A stretch of 64,000 nt of DNA from Ceratobasidium sp. AG-K (Eukaryota; Basidiomycota; Agaricomycetes; Cantharellales; Ceratobasidiaceae), in assembly GCA_037039685.1 (NCBI GenBank), contig JAWNGF010000001.1, positions 6,262,001 to 6,326,000 on the forward strand. The letters run 5' to 3'. How positions within the stretch are numbered: the first letter of the stretch is position 1; each line of letters begins with the position of its first letter. Positions 37,855 to 49,458 of the stretch are shown here, one piece after another. The notes below the pieces were generated by a model. The model saw nothing but the letters and a program-made list of their open reading frames with translations. It did not search any database and was not told where the DNA came from. A program made the translations under genes and the position numbers.

Positions 37855-39084
37855 ATGTGTTTCCGAAGGGTTGAGGACAAGTGGTGCAATGCGATATTCA
37901 AAATAGATACTGTTGCGAGATTCCAAACCAGAGTCCTCTATTTAGTAGTTCTACGACTAGCTGTCTCCTAACGTGCCTGCTTCAGTATAATACACGCATT
38001 ATCTGCCTGGTCTTGTATCTACTCGTGGCGAGGGAAGGTTGCGTTACCCAGGGAGACCCCCCAATTGACGCCTAACGAACGCGCATTCATTTATAGGATG
38101 ACTGGTGGAAGCGAGGTAATCACGTTGCTTTACGCTATGTTTTTGACGCATATAGGGAATAATTTAACGACTGAAAACACCGGGGCCTAGCACACAACAT
38201 GTGTGCTACGTGTACTAGGTTTACTCGGCCCGAAGGGGGGAGCGCGGGTTTCAGCATCCCGGTCTTGGATAGCCAGGCTGGCTCTCAGGATGGCATTGGC
38301 CTTGCTTTGAATTGAGTGGGGAGGAATAGCCTAAAGTCTCGTGGTTGGTCCAAGATACTCCGAATTCAAGTCCACTGAAAAATGCCTATCGTGCAGCCTC
38401 TGATCTTCCCCTCCACTCCCCGCTTTGCCCATCATGCCGCTGGGGTACCAACGCGATTGACGAATGTGAGCGACGCAAGTTCTGGTTGTGTCTCAATAAG
38501 CCACTGAAATTGATTGCATTGGTCTAATTTCCGTGCGCACTTGCACCAACATACGGTTAATATCCTTTGTTCGGTGGCCGACCAACCAGCCGACTTCTTA
38601 GATCCCTATCTCGCGACAAAGCGCATTCGTTTCTGCCTTTGTACGCGCACCCCGTATATCTACACAAATAACTCCCAATAAGCTGCAGCCCTCGCCGGTG
38701 GTTCGTGAGCAAATCCGCGTCAGATGACAGGCGTTGCACAAAGTAGGCTGACACAAACGGTCGATAGGTTTCAGCAGGTTTTGTATGGGCTTTCAACTCA
38801 ATTGGGTTTTATTATTTATTATATTCCACTTTGGTGTGTCGAGATACTTCTTCACACCAAGTTGAACTTCTCCAACGGAGACATGCGCATGCAGGCACCG
38901 AGTTGATATTGCTCGGGATTGAGTGCATCTGCTTGTATCAAGATCTGATATATCCGGAACATACACTCACACTTTCGAAAATATTGAAAGGCCGTCGAAA
39001 TGCAACGATAGTGGATGGCCTACATCGTTGTGTTGGCCAGCGACGGCACGTGCACACAGACCGACAGCAAGCGCCGATTGGCTG
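37855..39084. other. Intergenic, no gene seen
   Basis: Only short unsupported frames; no recognised element. Confidence 0.4.
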
Positions 39085-39143
39085 GTGACATCTCCCGCTG
39101 TCACAGTGACATCCTCCGTCGTGACAGTGACATCCTCCGATGT
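39085..39143. repeat. Three tandem copies of a 21-bp unit
   Basis: Units begin GTGACATC at 39085, 39106 and 39127, spaced exactly 21 bp, with CTCCCG/CTCCGT/CTCCGA variation. Lies ~400 bp upstream of the aldo/keto reductase gene. The core TGTCACAGTGACA is palindromic, so it might bind a dimeric factor; that is only inference. Confidence 0.75.
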
Positions 39144-39455
39144 GGAAGCATGATAATCAGAGGATGACTTTGCGCTTTGTAACTAGTTCGTGGTTCCTTT
39201 CGCTCACTCTGTTCCAAGGCGCGCAGACCCACCCATATCTGGCAGTTCCGATTGCATATTTTCGCAGTGGACTGACAAGTACACGATCACGGCTGCCGTT
39301 TATAGCATTTTCACCAGGTGTTTATATCAGAAGCGCTTAATACTCCTGATGAGCCCGCCAGGGACACAGAATTCGATTGCACCCACCTCCACTTGATGAC
39401 AGTACTACTACGTGACCACCGTTGACTCGAGCACATGCGCGTCTGAGTGCGGCAC

Positions 39456-39463
39456 TATAAAGG
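39456..39463 (+). promoter_or_regulatory. Likely TATA box of the aldo/keto reductase gene
   Basis: TATAAAGG 90 bp upstream of the ATG at 39546. Confidence 0.4.
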
Positions 39464-39545
39464 CTGGGTAGCCTTGATGCGTCCAAAACCCCACTTCCAG
39501 CTATACAATCTACTCCCACCCTAGTTATTCTCAGCAGTTTACAAG

Positions 39546-40952
39546 ATGGCCTCAGATTCCTCTTCTACCACACAAAAGATGCCCTACGGTTGGTTGACTC
39601 TGAAACTCCGCTTCGGGATGACTTTACTAAGTGTCTAAATGTAGTACGCCTCGGAAACTCAGGCCTCAAGGTTTCTCGTGTCATCCTTGGCTGTATGAGC
39701 TACGGTTCATCGCAATGGCAAAGCTGGATGCTTGATGAAGAAGAGGGCTTGAAACATATCAAAGCAGCGTAAGCTTCTGCGCGACTATTTACTCCTCTAT
39801 GCCGTTGACTTTGTTTGGTAGCTACGATCTGGGTATTCAGACGTTCGACACTGCCGACATGTACTCCGGTGGTCTCTCCGAAGTTTTGCTGGGCAAGGCA
39901 ATCAAGAAGCACAATCTGCCGCGCGACAATATTGTAGTTATGACTAAGCTTTTCGGCACAGTCGGACTACCAGCGCACCTATCTTTTTCATCCGGCGCCG
40001 AGTATCCCAATCAAAATGGTCTTAGCCGCAAGGTGTGCTTTAGCTGAAACCTCTGAGACGGGTACTATTTGACTAAGCCTTTACTTGTGCAGCATATTTT
40101 CGACGGCGTCAAGCAATCACTTGGGCGACTTCAACTTGACTATGTCGACGTTCTCCAGTGCCATCGATTCGACCCCGACACACCCGTCGCCGAAACCATG
40201 CAGGCTCTCCACGATGTTGTAAAGGCTGGATACGCCCGCTATATTGGCATGTCTAGCTGTTACGCTTGGCAGTTCCATGTTATGCAGAACTATGCGATCG
40301 CAAACAACTTGACACCCTTCATCTCAATGCAGAACCACCACAACTTGGTGTACCGAGAGGAGGAGCGGGAAATGTTCCCCACGCTCAAGGTATGCGGTTT
40401 CTTATGAAGATTGTATTTCCTAATCAGCGGTCTCGGTAGCACTTTGGAGTTGGGATTATTCCTTGGTCACCGCTCGCTGGAGGTTTATTGGCGAAACCTA
40501 CCGATGTTAAAACTGCCCGTAGTGAGACTGGCCCGTGAGCTCGAACTCTCATATCGCTACACCCATCCCTCTGACGTGTGCTCCAGATGGCGAGATATGT
40601 ATATTAATGCTCACCCGGGAAACCTCAAGATTGTAGCCAAGTATGCCTCTCGCCCATATTGACTAGAATACCTTTATAACTTTCTGTTAGGGTTGAAGAG
40701 ATTGCAAAGAGACTTGGTATTAGCATGGCTCAAGTCGCCATCGCTTGGAGCCTGACCAAGGTGACGGCCCCGATTTTCGGCACCACAAGCTTGAAGAACC
40801 TTGAAGATGTGGTTGGTAAGTGCATAAAGTTGCTGTGTGAGTTATTCATTTGCTGACGTCGCGTAGCCGCTGTGCACGTCCAACTTAGTGATGAGGATAT
40901 CAAAGCCCTTGAGGAGCCGTACGGGCCACAGGCTATCTTTGGGCATCATTAG
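39546..40952 (+). CDS. Aldo/keto reductase
   Basis: About seven exons, starting MASDSSS and joined at PY|VRLGNSGLKVS, KAA|YDLGIQTFDTADMYS, SRK|HIFDGVKQSLG, LK|HFGVGIIPWSPLAGG, K|VEEIAKRLG, V|AAVHVQLSDED. The AKR catalytic tetrad is visible: Asp and Tyr in FDTADMYS, Lys in VMTKLF, His in LQCHRFD. SQNHHNLVYREEEREMFP-type and GTTSLKNLEDV segments bind NADP(H). It is closest in feel to the fungal aryl-alcohol dehydrogenase/YakC-like group, reducing aldehydes or ketones in the cytosol; the substrate cannot be inferred. Length about 345 residues is normal for the family. It stands alone, with no evident biosynthetic cluster around it. Confidence 0.9.
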
Positions 40953-41326
40953 CGGATAACTCGAGGATATAACCCGAAATTTAACTGATCCTAATGTAAT
41001 TCGAGTGGTTTGGACCATAGAGTCGCGAATATAGGCATCGCTTACGTTTCTATTACCTAGTGAAAGGTTTGGCACAAAACAATTGAGTGCATCTGCTGTG
41101 CGGTTAGTGTGCTGAAACTCCACCCTGAGTACGATATGAGATATTTTTGGATGCTCTAAGCCACAAATGCTATTGTATTGACTCTGGTTCATGCTGAAAC
41201 AGTACCTAACATCTCTGCGGCCTATAATGTAAGACTCGGCTGTTTTGGTAATTGTTTGGACTTGTTCCGACCGACGAATTGGCTCGCGATCGGCGCTTGT
41301 TTGCTCTGGGCTCAGCCACACCCACA

Positions 41327-42769
41327 ATGGCGACTCAATCCAGGCGGTCTATTACGACCTTGCAAATCAGCCCAGCCCATCGATCGTACCTAATGAAAAA
41401 TGGCTATACAACAGTGGCGGATATTCTTGCTGTGTCTGCGGAAGAACTAGCTCGCGACTTGGGGCTCTCACTGGAAGACGCCAATGCAATAATTGCGGCG
41501 ACACAACCCCGGTCCCAACTACCTATCCAAAATCCCTTGGAACTTACTGGACCCCCTTCAACCCAGCGTGCTCATATATCTATCGCCGGCTCACAAACCG
41601 CCGCACAGCTACTAAAAGTTCCTGCCTCCGCCACGGCACTTTCGCTTGGAGTGAAAGCTATCGATGAGCTACTTGAAGGGGGTGCATTAAAAGGCTCAGT
41701 TCTTGAACTATCTGGCGTTCCAGGAAGTGGGAGAAGTGCCGCTGTGAGGAGTTTATTGTCCAGCGCCACGAGAGCGGGACATGATACGCTTATAATCGGT
41801 GAGCCTGTCGCTGAGACTGCGGCTCCGTATCTTAACCCCGTCGCGACTAATTGAATCTAGTTCTCTAAATTAGACTCTCGAGGAGACTTTCCGATAGACG
41901 GCTTGAGGAATATGGCAGAAACGACAACGGGTGATGTTGGCAAGTCGCGAACACACTGTCACTTCGTCCTGACCCATTTACAGATGAACAAAATATTGCA
42001 GGTTTGCATCATATTCGTGCAACTTCGCTTCCCGAATTCCTATCTTGCATCTCGACTCTGCCACAATATTGTGGCAATCATCCAAGTGTAAGTAGCCCGA
42101 GAGTTTCGCATCACGCATCGAACACTTATAGGTATTCGCAGATAAAGCTTGTTGTGCTGTCCCACCTCAGCTACCACGTTCAATCGTCGAACATATCACC
42201 TCAGGTCAGAGGGAAGCTGTTGAACATGATCAAACAGCATCTGACTAAAGCCTGCCTGGACGGGCAAGTCGCGGTAGGTATTTGAGATATTTGTGGCTTT
42301 TACGACCCAAACCCTAATTCAACTAGGTTGTCGCCACGACTTCAATGGCCGTGAAACTCGTCGATGACCAGGGCCAGCCCGCAAATTTCTCCACAGGGAC
42401 CAAGGCGTTGTTAATGCCTGCCCTCGGTGTGTTCCCTAGGTATGAACACGGAGCCGTTGATCTAACGAATACTATTCAGGCGACGCGTTTTCCCTGGCCT
42501 CTAAAACGTACAGGATTGTATTGGCAAGGCAGCCTCATGACGGGCAAAGGCAAGCATTTCCGTTTCATTTTCTTCGGGCCTCAGTCTGATTAACCCACGA
42601 CGACGACGCAGGTTTGCACGCCTCGTCACTTCTCCGGTCCGGACAAACCAAGGTAAAACGGTCGATTTTATGATCAAGGTATACCCGTCTCTCCATCGTG
42701 GCTAGACAAATATAAATTCACAGTTGCTTCCCCATTTAGAACGGACTTCTTACGGATATGGAGGCATAG
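41327..42769 (+). CDS. Rad51-family paralogue (RAD51C-like) with degenerate ATPase motifs
   Basis: Eight exons: 41327-41798, 41874-41930, 41984-42087, 42142-42273, 42327-42426, 42480-42549, 42612-42678, 42740-42769. The N-terminal helix-hairpin-helix region reads LMKNGYTTVADILAVSAEELARDLGLS; then ALSLGVKAIDELLEGGALKGSVLELSGVPGSGRS begins the RecA-like core, and DSRGDFPIDGL and ATTSMAVKLVDD are typical Rad51-paralogue segments. The Walker A loop is GVPGSGRS, with Arg where the catalytic Lys should be, and the Walker B strand LVVLSHLS lacks the usual Asp. Intron 6 (42550-42611) starts with GC. The protein (~350 residues) probably supports Rad51 filament function without normal ATP hydrolysis. 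Exact paralogue (RAD51C, Rad57, or Rec2-like) is not certain. Convergent with the sugar transporter gene. Confidence 0.75.
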
Positions 42770-42921
42770 CGGGGGTTTTCGGGACCGGTGATGGAGACAC
42801 GATTGTACAATGACTCGCAAATCTGATTCGATTTGTATGTAAAATATATGCATTAGGAACCTAGAGATACAGATATATATATTGGGCAGCTGGGTTCACC
42901 CAATCAGTAGCGACAAATTCG

Positions 42922-45039
42922 TCAAGGAGACGCTGGTTCATGCTCGCTCTGCCTCAGCTGCGCTTTGGCGGCTCGCAAGCGTTCAGACGCCTTGATACCA
43001 AAGTCGTCGCGGAAGATGAGCTTGACTTCTTCGAGGGACAAACCAGCGGTTTCAGGGTAGCAGAAAATGCAAAAGATCCAGCCAAGAAGGCACAGACCGG
43101 CGTAGAAGCCAAAGGCACCGGAAGGGGTAATAGCGTGCATGAGTGACAGATCTAGGGGTAACGTGGTCAACATTGGGTAGAAGGGGGACCAGCGTCATAG
43201 GGTACGTACATGTTGCGCCAATCACAAGGTTGGCGGCCCAGTTCGTGCTAGTGGCGAGCGAGGCCCCGATTCCACGGACATCAAGGGCGAAAAGTTCACT
43301 TTGCTGTGGGGGAACATAATCGACGTCGGTACAGGTCTGGACTCGAGAGGATGAGATCACTACCGACCTGCCATGGAACATTGCCTAGACCAGTTGCGTA
43401 GGAAGCAACATAAACGATCATAGAGAAAAGGACAAGGGCACTCCAGGACTTTGGATAATCCGTTCCATCAACGAGGACCCCTCCTGTTTGCTTTGTGAGG
43501 TCTGGGATGATGTCATGTTTAGTTTAACCAAGGCCCCATGACCAGAGGCTCGAACTTACAATAGAATGAAATCGAAGCCAGGGTGAGTCCTAAGATCATA
43601 CCAGGTGATGTGAACACCATGATTTTGCGGCGACCAATGATGTCGATGTATTTCAGGGCTACCAGCGTGAAGATAAAGTTAGTTCCGGCGATAATCAACC
43701 CAACGGCCGTAGGCTTGTCGAATCCGATGCTCTTGAACAACGTGGCGGAATAGTACATGAGCGTATTGAAACCACACAGTTGCTGGAATGCCTGGAGACC
43801 GCAGGCGACGGCAAGCGCACGACGGTTGACAGGAACGGCAAAGATGCTCTTGAAACGCTGGATAAAGGTCGTGTTGTTTTGAATGTCGATACTTTCTTGG
43901 ACAGCTGCACGCAAAACTTTGACCTAGAATCAAATTAGAAGCAGTTCAAATAATAACATGTGGTCAAGTACCTTGTTGGCTACCTGTTCAGGTGTCGCGT
44001 GGGCGTAGATCTTGGCCATGTTCTTTTGGGCTAGATTAAGATTGCCTCGGCGAACAAGGATACGGGCTGAGACATTACACTTAACGGTATACTAATCGAC
44101 AATAGGTTAGGGTACGTACGAGACTCGGGGAGGAACACCAAGAACACTAGTTGCAGCGCGGCAGGGACAGCTCCGAGGCCGACCATCCAACGCCAGCCAC
44201 CGGCAGAAGACTCGAAAGCTGCGCCGATACCATAAGCGATCACTTGCCCAGCTGCAATCTGCAAGTTAGAGAAATGATGATCGATCGCATTGAATCGACT
44301 TGCCTGTAATGAATACCACGTTCACAGTGACCAGACGACCACGTAGCTTCGTCGGACTGAGCTCGGAGATGAACAGAGGCGCCATGCATGCTGCCAGTCC
44401 AACGCCGATACCTGCGAAAGGGCATGAGTCTCCGGGTCGCTATGCATGTTAGCGATGCAACTCACCGATGAGAAACCGACCACCAATCATGGCAGCGACC
44501 GTGTGGCACACTGCCTGTGCGACCGCACCTCCGATGAAAACAACCTAATCAGAAGAATATTATTTCCTAGGTTTCTCCTCGGGATTAAACTTGGCTTACA
44601 TTTGCGGCAGCGAGGACCGGTTTGCGGCCTACAAAGTCCGAGACTATGCCCGCCGCAAGACCGCCGAGAAGCGCTCCGAGAGTAGTCGCCGAAGTAATCA
44701 GTTCCTTTTGGGTGTTGGACAACTGTGCAGGGCCAAGGTCGGACCCAATGGTGACCAGAGCTCCGCTGATTACGCCGGTATCGTATCCTGTAGATGTAGA
44801 ATCAATATCTTTAATAATAACTGGCGAAATGACCTACCGAACAAAAGACCGGAAATACTGCTGGCAAGTACCAACATCCACACAAACCACGTTACTTTTT
44901 CTTCGCCTTCTGCACGAACCGCAGCCTCTGAAATTTCTCCAGTGGCCTGGTCGCGCAGAATCTCAGCGACTTGATTATCGTCCAAGGTTTCATTGTGTTC
45001 GGTAGGGAGTTTTGCATCTTTGTCCGTCGAGAACGACAT
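42922..45039 (-). CDS. MFS sugar/inositol transporter
   Basis: Multi-exon minus-strand gene with ATG at 45039-45037 and about 540 residues. After a hydrophilic N-terminus ([12 protein letters not shown]) comes the first membrane helix and the [12 protein letters not shown] motif typical of myo-inositol and related H+ symporters, then [71 protein letters not shown] in helix 7, and GNVPW followed by [23 protein letters not shown]-terminal [11 protein letters not shown] motif closes the sugar-transporter signature set. Twelve membrane segments are expected in the plasma membrane. The inositol assignment rests on GYDTGVISG and LQ--QQ--G-N motifs and is probable rather than proven. Neighbours give no metabolic context. 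Confidence 0.88.
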
Positions 45040-46528
45040 GACGGGAGAGAGTAAGTTCCAACGACTCAGGAAAGAATGGTGGAGAAAAGACCCGACTGTG
45101 GAGATGTGGGGTAAGCGACTCACATGCATTTTTATATGCGAATGCGCGTAGGCGGGGCCAGATGTTCGAGGACGACATCGAAGAGCTATGACATGGGTAG
45201 AGAACGTCCGGTCCGAGTTCCGAGCTTTATCGAAGGCGATACTAGGTCTCTAGTGGGCGAATAACACCGTCCGGAAGACTAAGAACTGTCGACAACGCTC
45301 CAGAATTGACAAACGGGGTGTTCGCGTAGGTATTCTCAGCTTGTGAAATGTGTGTATATTTCAAAAAGCCACCGGAACGATATCCGAAAGTCACGTGAAA
45401 GCCATTCAGTAAATGCTACAAATAAATCCCGTCGCCTCCTCATAGGCTGAGATGGAGGATAACATGCCACAGGACCCATCGCGATAAATCTGGGGTGTAT
45501 TCACCGGTCCGTGCGCCAAGGCACGAGCCGTCCGCGCTCCCACAAGTCTCTCGTACTCAACGCCAAGGATCCTTTGTGCATCCCTTGGTGGTCCAGGTCG
45601 ATTTTCTATTCATGCCAAGAGCAAGGCGAGCCACCACCGCAACAACTCAAATCCTCGACGCTTTGGTCGACCGTGAGTACTTGCTACGGGCTCGCTGGAG
45701 TACATATGTGTACAACCTATCAAACAAGCCCCTCGATACACAAACGCAGCACACTTGGTCAGCATTTCATCGCATTATAAAGGACTACAGTTAAGCATCG
45801 GTTCTCATCTTTCCCAGGCTATCGACTTCCTAGTCAGATCAGCTTTCGATTGATCGTAGACAACAGATCGGCTGGATTGCTTTGTCGCATAGAAGGATCG
45901 GGCGTGCATGTCAATTACCGTCTCGAATGGATCGCATTTGGTCGTGGTCGACGAATATTAGGAAGCAACTCGTGAACGCGTGTCGACATAGGTGTTGTCC
46001 AGCTCGCCTCCAGCGGATGTAGGTCTATTTGTTGCTGGGCTGAACGTTGCGGCAAGTTGTAATTTATCCGCACTCCGTACTCTGAGCTCTGAAACATTTT
46101 CTAATTGGACTGATATATGCGTATGTAGGATAATCCTCGACACGAATCAAGATCCAACACGACTCAATCAGCGGAAAACATCGCGCCGGGGCGCAATCAA
46201 TCAACACGTGCCGCCTATCAAGTACGGAAGTGTCTTTTCTTTAGTCATAGCCGACACCGCAACGCGCGAACATTCGACAGATTCCTCAACAAAGTCCTGT
46301 TGTGATCAATAGACGTTGAACATAGCAATACTCGCCATCCAAATACAGCACTCGAAACCTTTATCCCGATGTCGGACCCTTGATTTGCACTCGGGCCAAA
46401 CGTCCCTGCCTTGTTCCCCATGCAGGGCCGCGGATGCGGTGTATACAAAAACCAGCCGGCGGGAGGTGTCCAGCGTCCTCGTCACGATTTCACGTCCTCA
46501 CTCACGCCTGTACTACTATTGTACCACC
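45040..46528. other. Intergenic, no gene supported
   Basis: A 60-codon frame at 45612-45794 begins MPRARRATTATTQ but has no recognisable domain or partner exon; nothing else stands out. Confidence 0.4.
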
Positions 46529-47205
46529 ATGATGGCCACTATCCACGCCACCGCACCTCACACCTACTTTCCTCGTCGGCGCTCGAGCGCCACGACCTCG
46601 GTCACATTCCAAGAACCCACTCGTCCAAGCATCGAGCTGCACAAACCCGTGTGGGTCGTCGACTATGACTCTGAGTGAGTACTCCACTTTGGAGTTGAGC
46701 CTATCTGACCGCGTTTAGTCAAGCGATCGTAACGGGCGAAATCGAGATCAACACGAGCGTGTTTCCTCGGGGCGCTTCATTCGCGATCGGGCTTGAACTC
46801 AAGACGTCCTCGGCATCTGAGTGGAACCATGACGGCCCCTCGAACAAACCCGGGTCGTTTATTCAGCTTGGACAACGGCTGACAGTTGGTGAGCCCCACA
46901 GTAATTTTGATTATTCATGATTACTAATGGGAGCAGACGAAAGCGCATTTACGACCGTCCGTCTGGCGATCCCGCGTGCACTGTTACCCGCTTCCCAGCA
47001 CGGACGGGTATACACTCTGACGTGCTGTGCGTTTTTGCTCGGTGATCCGAGGGTCAAGACTCCATTGACCGCGGCGAGGTTCATGGTCGTCCGGAGAGCA
47101 CCGGTGGGAGTTGAAGTTGCGCCCTCGAGTGATTCCGAGAGCGAGAGCAAGCACACGCGATCTTGGAGGCGAGTTGGGGCGTGGGGAAAGGTGCCCAAGT
47201 GGTGA
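46529..47205 (+). CDS. Hypothetical protein with a beta-rich domain
   Basis: Three exons, 46529-46674, 46719-46888, 46937-47205, joined in frame by GT-AG introns (DYD|SQAIVTG-type join giving YDSDQAIVTGEIEIN, and TVD|ESAFTTVRL). About 195 residues. The middle is a run of alternating hydrophobic/polar residues (VWVVDYDSDQAIVTGEIEIN, FAIGLELKT, SFIQLGQRLTV, TVRLAIP, VYTLTCCAFLLG), which suggests a small beta-sandwich, perhaps arrestin- or C2-like; this is only a shape guess. The tail is Ser/Glu then Arg/Trp-rich. No signal peptide. I do not recognise a family. Confidence 0.6.
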
Positions 47206-48306
47206 ATGAATGCACCCAGCGTGCACTTCCGCTGCTCGCATTCTACACTTCGGTTGCTCGCTCTGAACATTGTTCTCCCGAATCTCTCCTATCACTTGGG
47301 CCTCCTATCACTTACGTCTTTTTTTATTTATGCTGGCTGGACTCGCTTTACTTCATTGGGTTTGATTGCGCATGTATACCCGCACTTTGACTGAACAAGA
47401 CAACATAGCCGTGTATTTGTATTAAATCAATTATATTGCAATATATCCCCTGTTGCGCGCGGTAACGGGACTCGAGCCCGTTCGGCAACTTGACAACGTG
47501 CTCGAATGTTATCAGAATGCATGTGTCCATCGCAATAGATACAATAAACAACGAGCGCCAATGTCGGATCCGGCTCGCATGTTCGCTAGTTGGTACCTTT
47601 GGATCACGCGAACCAGCATTGTCGAGTCAAAAGTTGCGGCTGCCGGATATGGCAGGTCTGTGCCAGCGCTGAGGGTTATGACGCAAGAAACGCCGGATAT
47701 GAGAGGGAGTTAAAAGCCTAAATAGGTACTGCCAAGCTGTGTGTCGGGCAATGCAGGACGTTCGAGGGGAATGCTAGCGGTGCTAGGCACACAATGAAAA
47801 CGAAATGAAAAAGACGATGGCGAGACCGGCAGAGGAGCCCCGCGGAGATGCGGAGGGCGCAAATGAATTTCTTGTGTTCAGTTGACAGAAACGTGCCACT
47901 GAATTGGTGAGAGAGCGTTGGGGAGAAGCGGGAAAAGCGCCCTCGTGGGTGATGGCTCCATGATGGGGAGAGGGACGTAATTTGTGAGTTGGTGGACGTA
48001 CTCGCCAGCACGGACATGTTTGAACGCGGGTGACTGAAACCTAGGATCGATGGGGGAATATTCGGTGGACGGGGGCATTCGAATTAGCCGACCAACGGGA
48101 ATGAAAACGGGAATGGGTGGGGCCTGGAACATTTGCCAATAAAAAGGGAGGGTCCTCTGTTCTCCCCAAACAACCTCCCCTCCGGACAATCGGGAAATCT
48201 CGAACTCGCCTGGTAGGTCCAGACCCCTGGTTCTAATGACGCCCCCTCACCTTTTCCCTTTAAAAAGTCGCCCACGCCCAGAGAGTGAAACCAATTCCCC
48301 TCAAAC
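47206..48306. other. Intergenic, no gene seen
   Basis: Upstream region of the Ecl1-like gene. Contains an imperfect palindrome AACGGG-ACTCGAG-CCCGTT near 47464-47482, considered and not called as an RNA gene. Confidence 0.4.
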
Positions 48307-49458
48307 ATGGACGCACTCGACCTTGACCATTCGTACTGTGCGCGCTGCGAGACATACATCTGGCCTGAAAAGCGCCAGATGCAAGTGCAAGTGGCTGCAA
48401 AGCCTACCCCCAAGACCCGAGCCGACGAGACGGTGACCAAGACGCGGACGGTGATCTCGCTGGACCGTGCGCCGCTGTACTGCTCTGAAAAGTGCAGGCA
48501 GCTGGACCTCGAGTCGGGCAGCGCCAACGGACGGCGGATCATGGAGCACTTTGAGTCGAGCTCGTGCTCACCGTCGCCTATTTCCCCCTCGGACCGCTCC
48601 CAGCACAACATGGACTATTTTACACGCATCGCCGGGGGGTCTCTGCCCTGGACCCGCCGCCCCAGCACCACCTCCACCCGCTCGACGACATCCATGTCCA
48701 GCATGGAGTTGCTCGAGGAGCACCGCCAGTGGTCTCGTTCACTGCTTGCCGAGTCTGCTGAGCGCCTCACTCACAGCGAATCCCGCGCTGCCATCTCCAC
48801 CACCACACTCCCCAAACCCAAGAGCCGCCCAGAGCGCAAGCCCCTCGACGAGCCCACCCCTGTGCCATTTACCCACCGCCGCTGGAAGGAAGGCAGGCGC
48901 TCCGAGACACTGAGCAAAAGCATCGATGTCGACGTGGCTGCGCTCTACGACCAGTACCCCATGTCCCAGCGCGTCAGGAGCACGTCCAGCATTGGCTCGA
49001 GCGTCCGTCGGGGGTCCATGACAGCCTCGACTGCCTCGGATACGGCGTCCATCTGCACCACTTCCTCGCGCGGATCCACCCGGGGCACCCTATCTGTTGA
49101 TGCCACCCGTGGTCTGCTCGTCCCAGCGGTCATGATCCGCCAGGACAGCGACGAGCGCTCCCATTCTAGCGACGAAGACACCGGCTATTTTGTCCGCCGA
49201 AATCGCACCATCACACAACACACTTCTAAGCGCCGCGACCAGCCCCACAAGACTATCCAGGAGCTCGTCCGAGACGCTGCCGGCCCCGAGTACACCGGCC
49301 GCCCTCGTCTCGCCGAGGCGCACACTGGTCCTCTGTACGAGGTTACCCTTACTCCCCCCGGCCCCACCCGGCGCCATGTCGTCCATGCTGTCCAAGTCGA
49401 TGGCAAGGAGGAACTCCGAATTGTTGAAGAAGACCGTTGGGAACAGCCCCAAAAGTGA
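48307..49458 (+). CDS. Ecl1-like zinc-finger protein, copy A
   Basis: Single uninterrupted frame of 383 codons from ATG at 48307. The N-terminus carries CARCETYIWPEK, then, 40 residues on, LYCSEKCRQLDLE: a C-x2-C ... C-x3-C zinc-binding pair as in the fungal Ecl1/life-span regulatory factor family. The rest is a long Ser/Thr/Arg-rich disordered region with short conserved islands (PVPFTHRRWKE, LYDQYPMSQRVRS, TRGLLVPAVMIR, GPLYEVTLTPPGPTRRHV). All these islands recur in the gene at 57657-59054, proving paralogy. In yeasts, small Ecl1 proteins extend chronological life span and respond to starvation; a protein of this size may do something else. Function is inferred from the Cys motif only. Confidence 0.65.
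   Translation: MDALDLDHSYCARCETYIWPEKRQMQVQVAAKPTPKTRADETVTKTRTVISLDRAPLYCSEKCRQLDLESGSANGRRIMEHFESSSCSPSPISPSDRSQHNMDYFTRIAGGSLPWTRRPSTTSTRSTTSMSSMELLEEHRQWSRSLLAESAERLTHSESRAAISTTTLPKPKSRPERKPLDEPTPVPFTHRRWKEGRRSETLSKSIDVDVAALYDQYPMSQRVRSTSSIGSSVRRGSMTASTASDTASICTTSSRGSTRGTLSVDATRGLLVPAVMIRQDSDERSHSSDEDTGYFVRRNRTITQHTSKRRDQPHKTIQELVRDAAGPEYTGRPRLAEAHTGPLYEVTLTPPGPTRRHVVHAVQVDGKEELRIVEEDRWEQPQK

Noticed and set aside
45612..45794. 60-codon frame starting MPRARRATTATTQ
   Set aside because: Short, single, no motif or partner exon; left in the intergenic note only.
47455..47545. Possible tRNA: palindrome AACGGG-ACTCGAG-CCCGTT resembling a T-arm
   Set aside because: The stem-loop fits a T-arm on the minus strand, but I could not find matching acceptor, D and anticodon stems at the right distances.
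48236..48913. Long overlapping frames on both strands across the Ecl1-like gene
   Set aside because: Shadows of the real 383-codon frame, which alone is shared with its paralogue.
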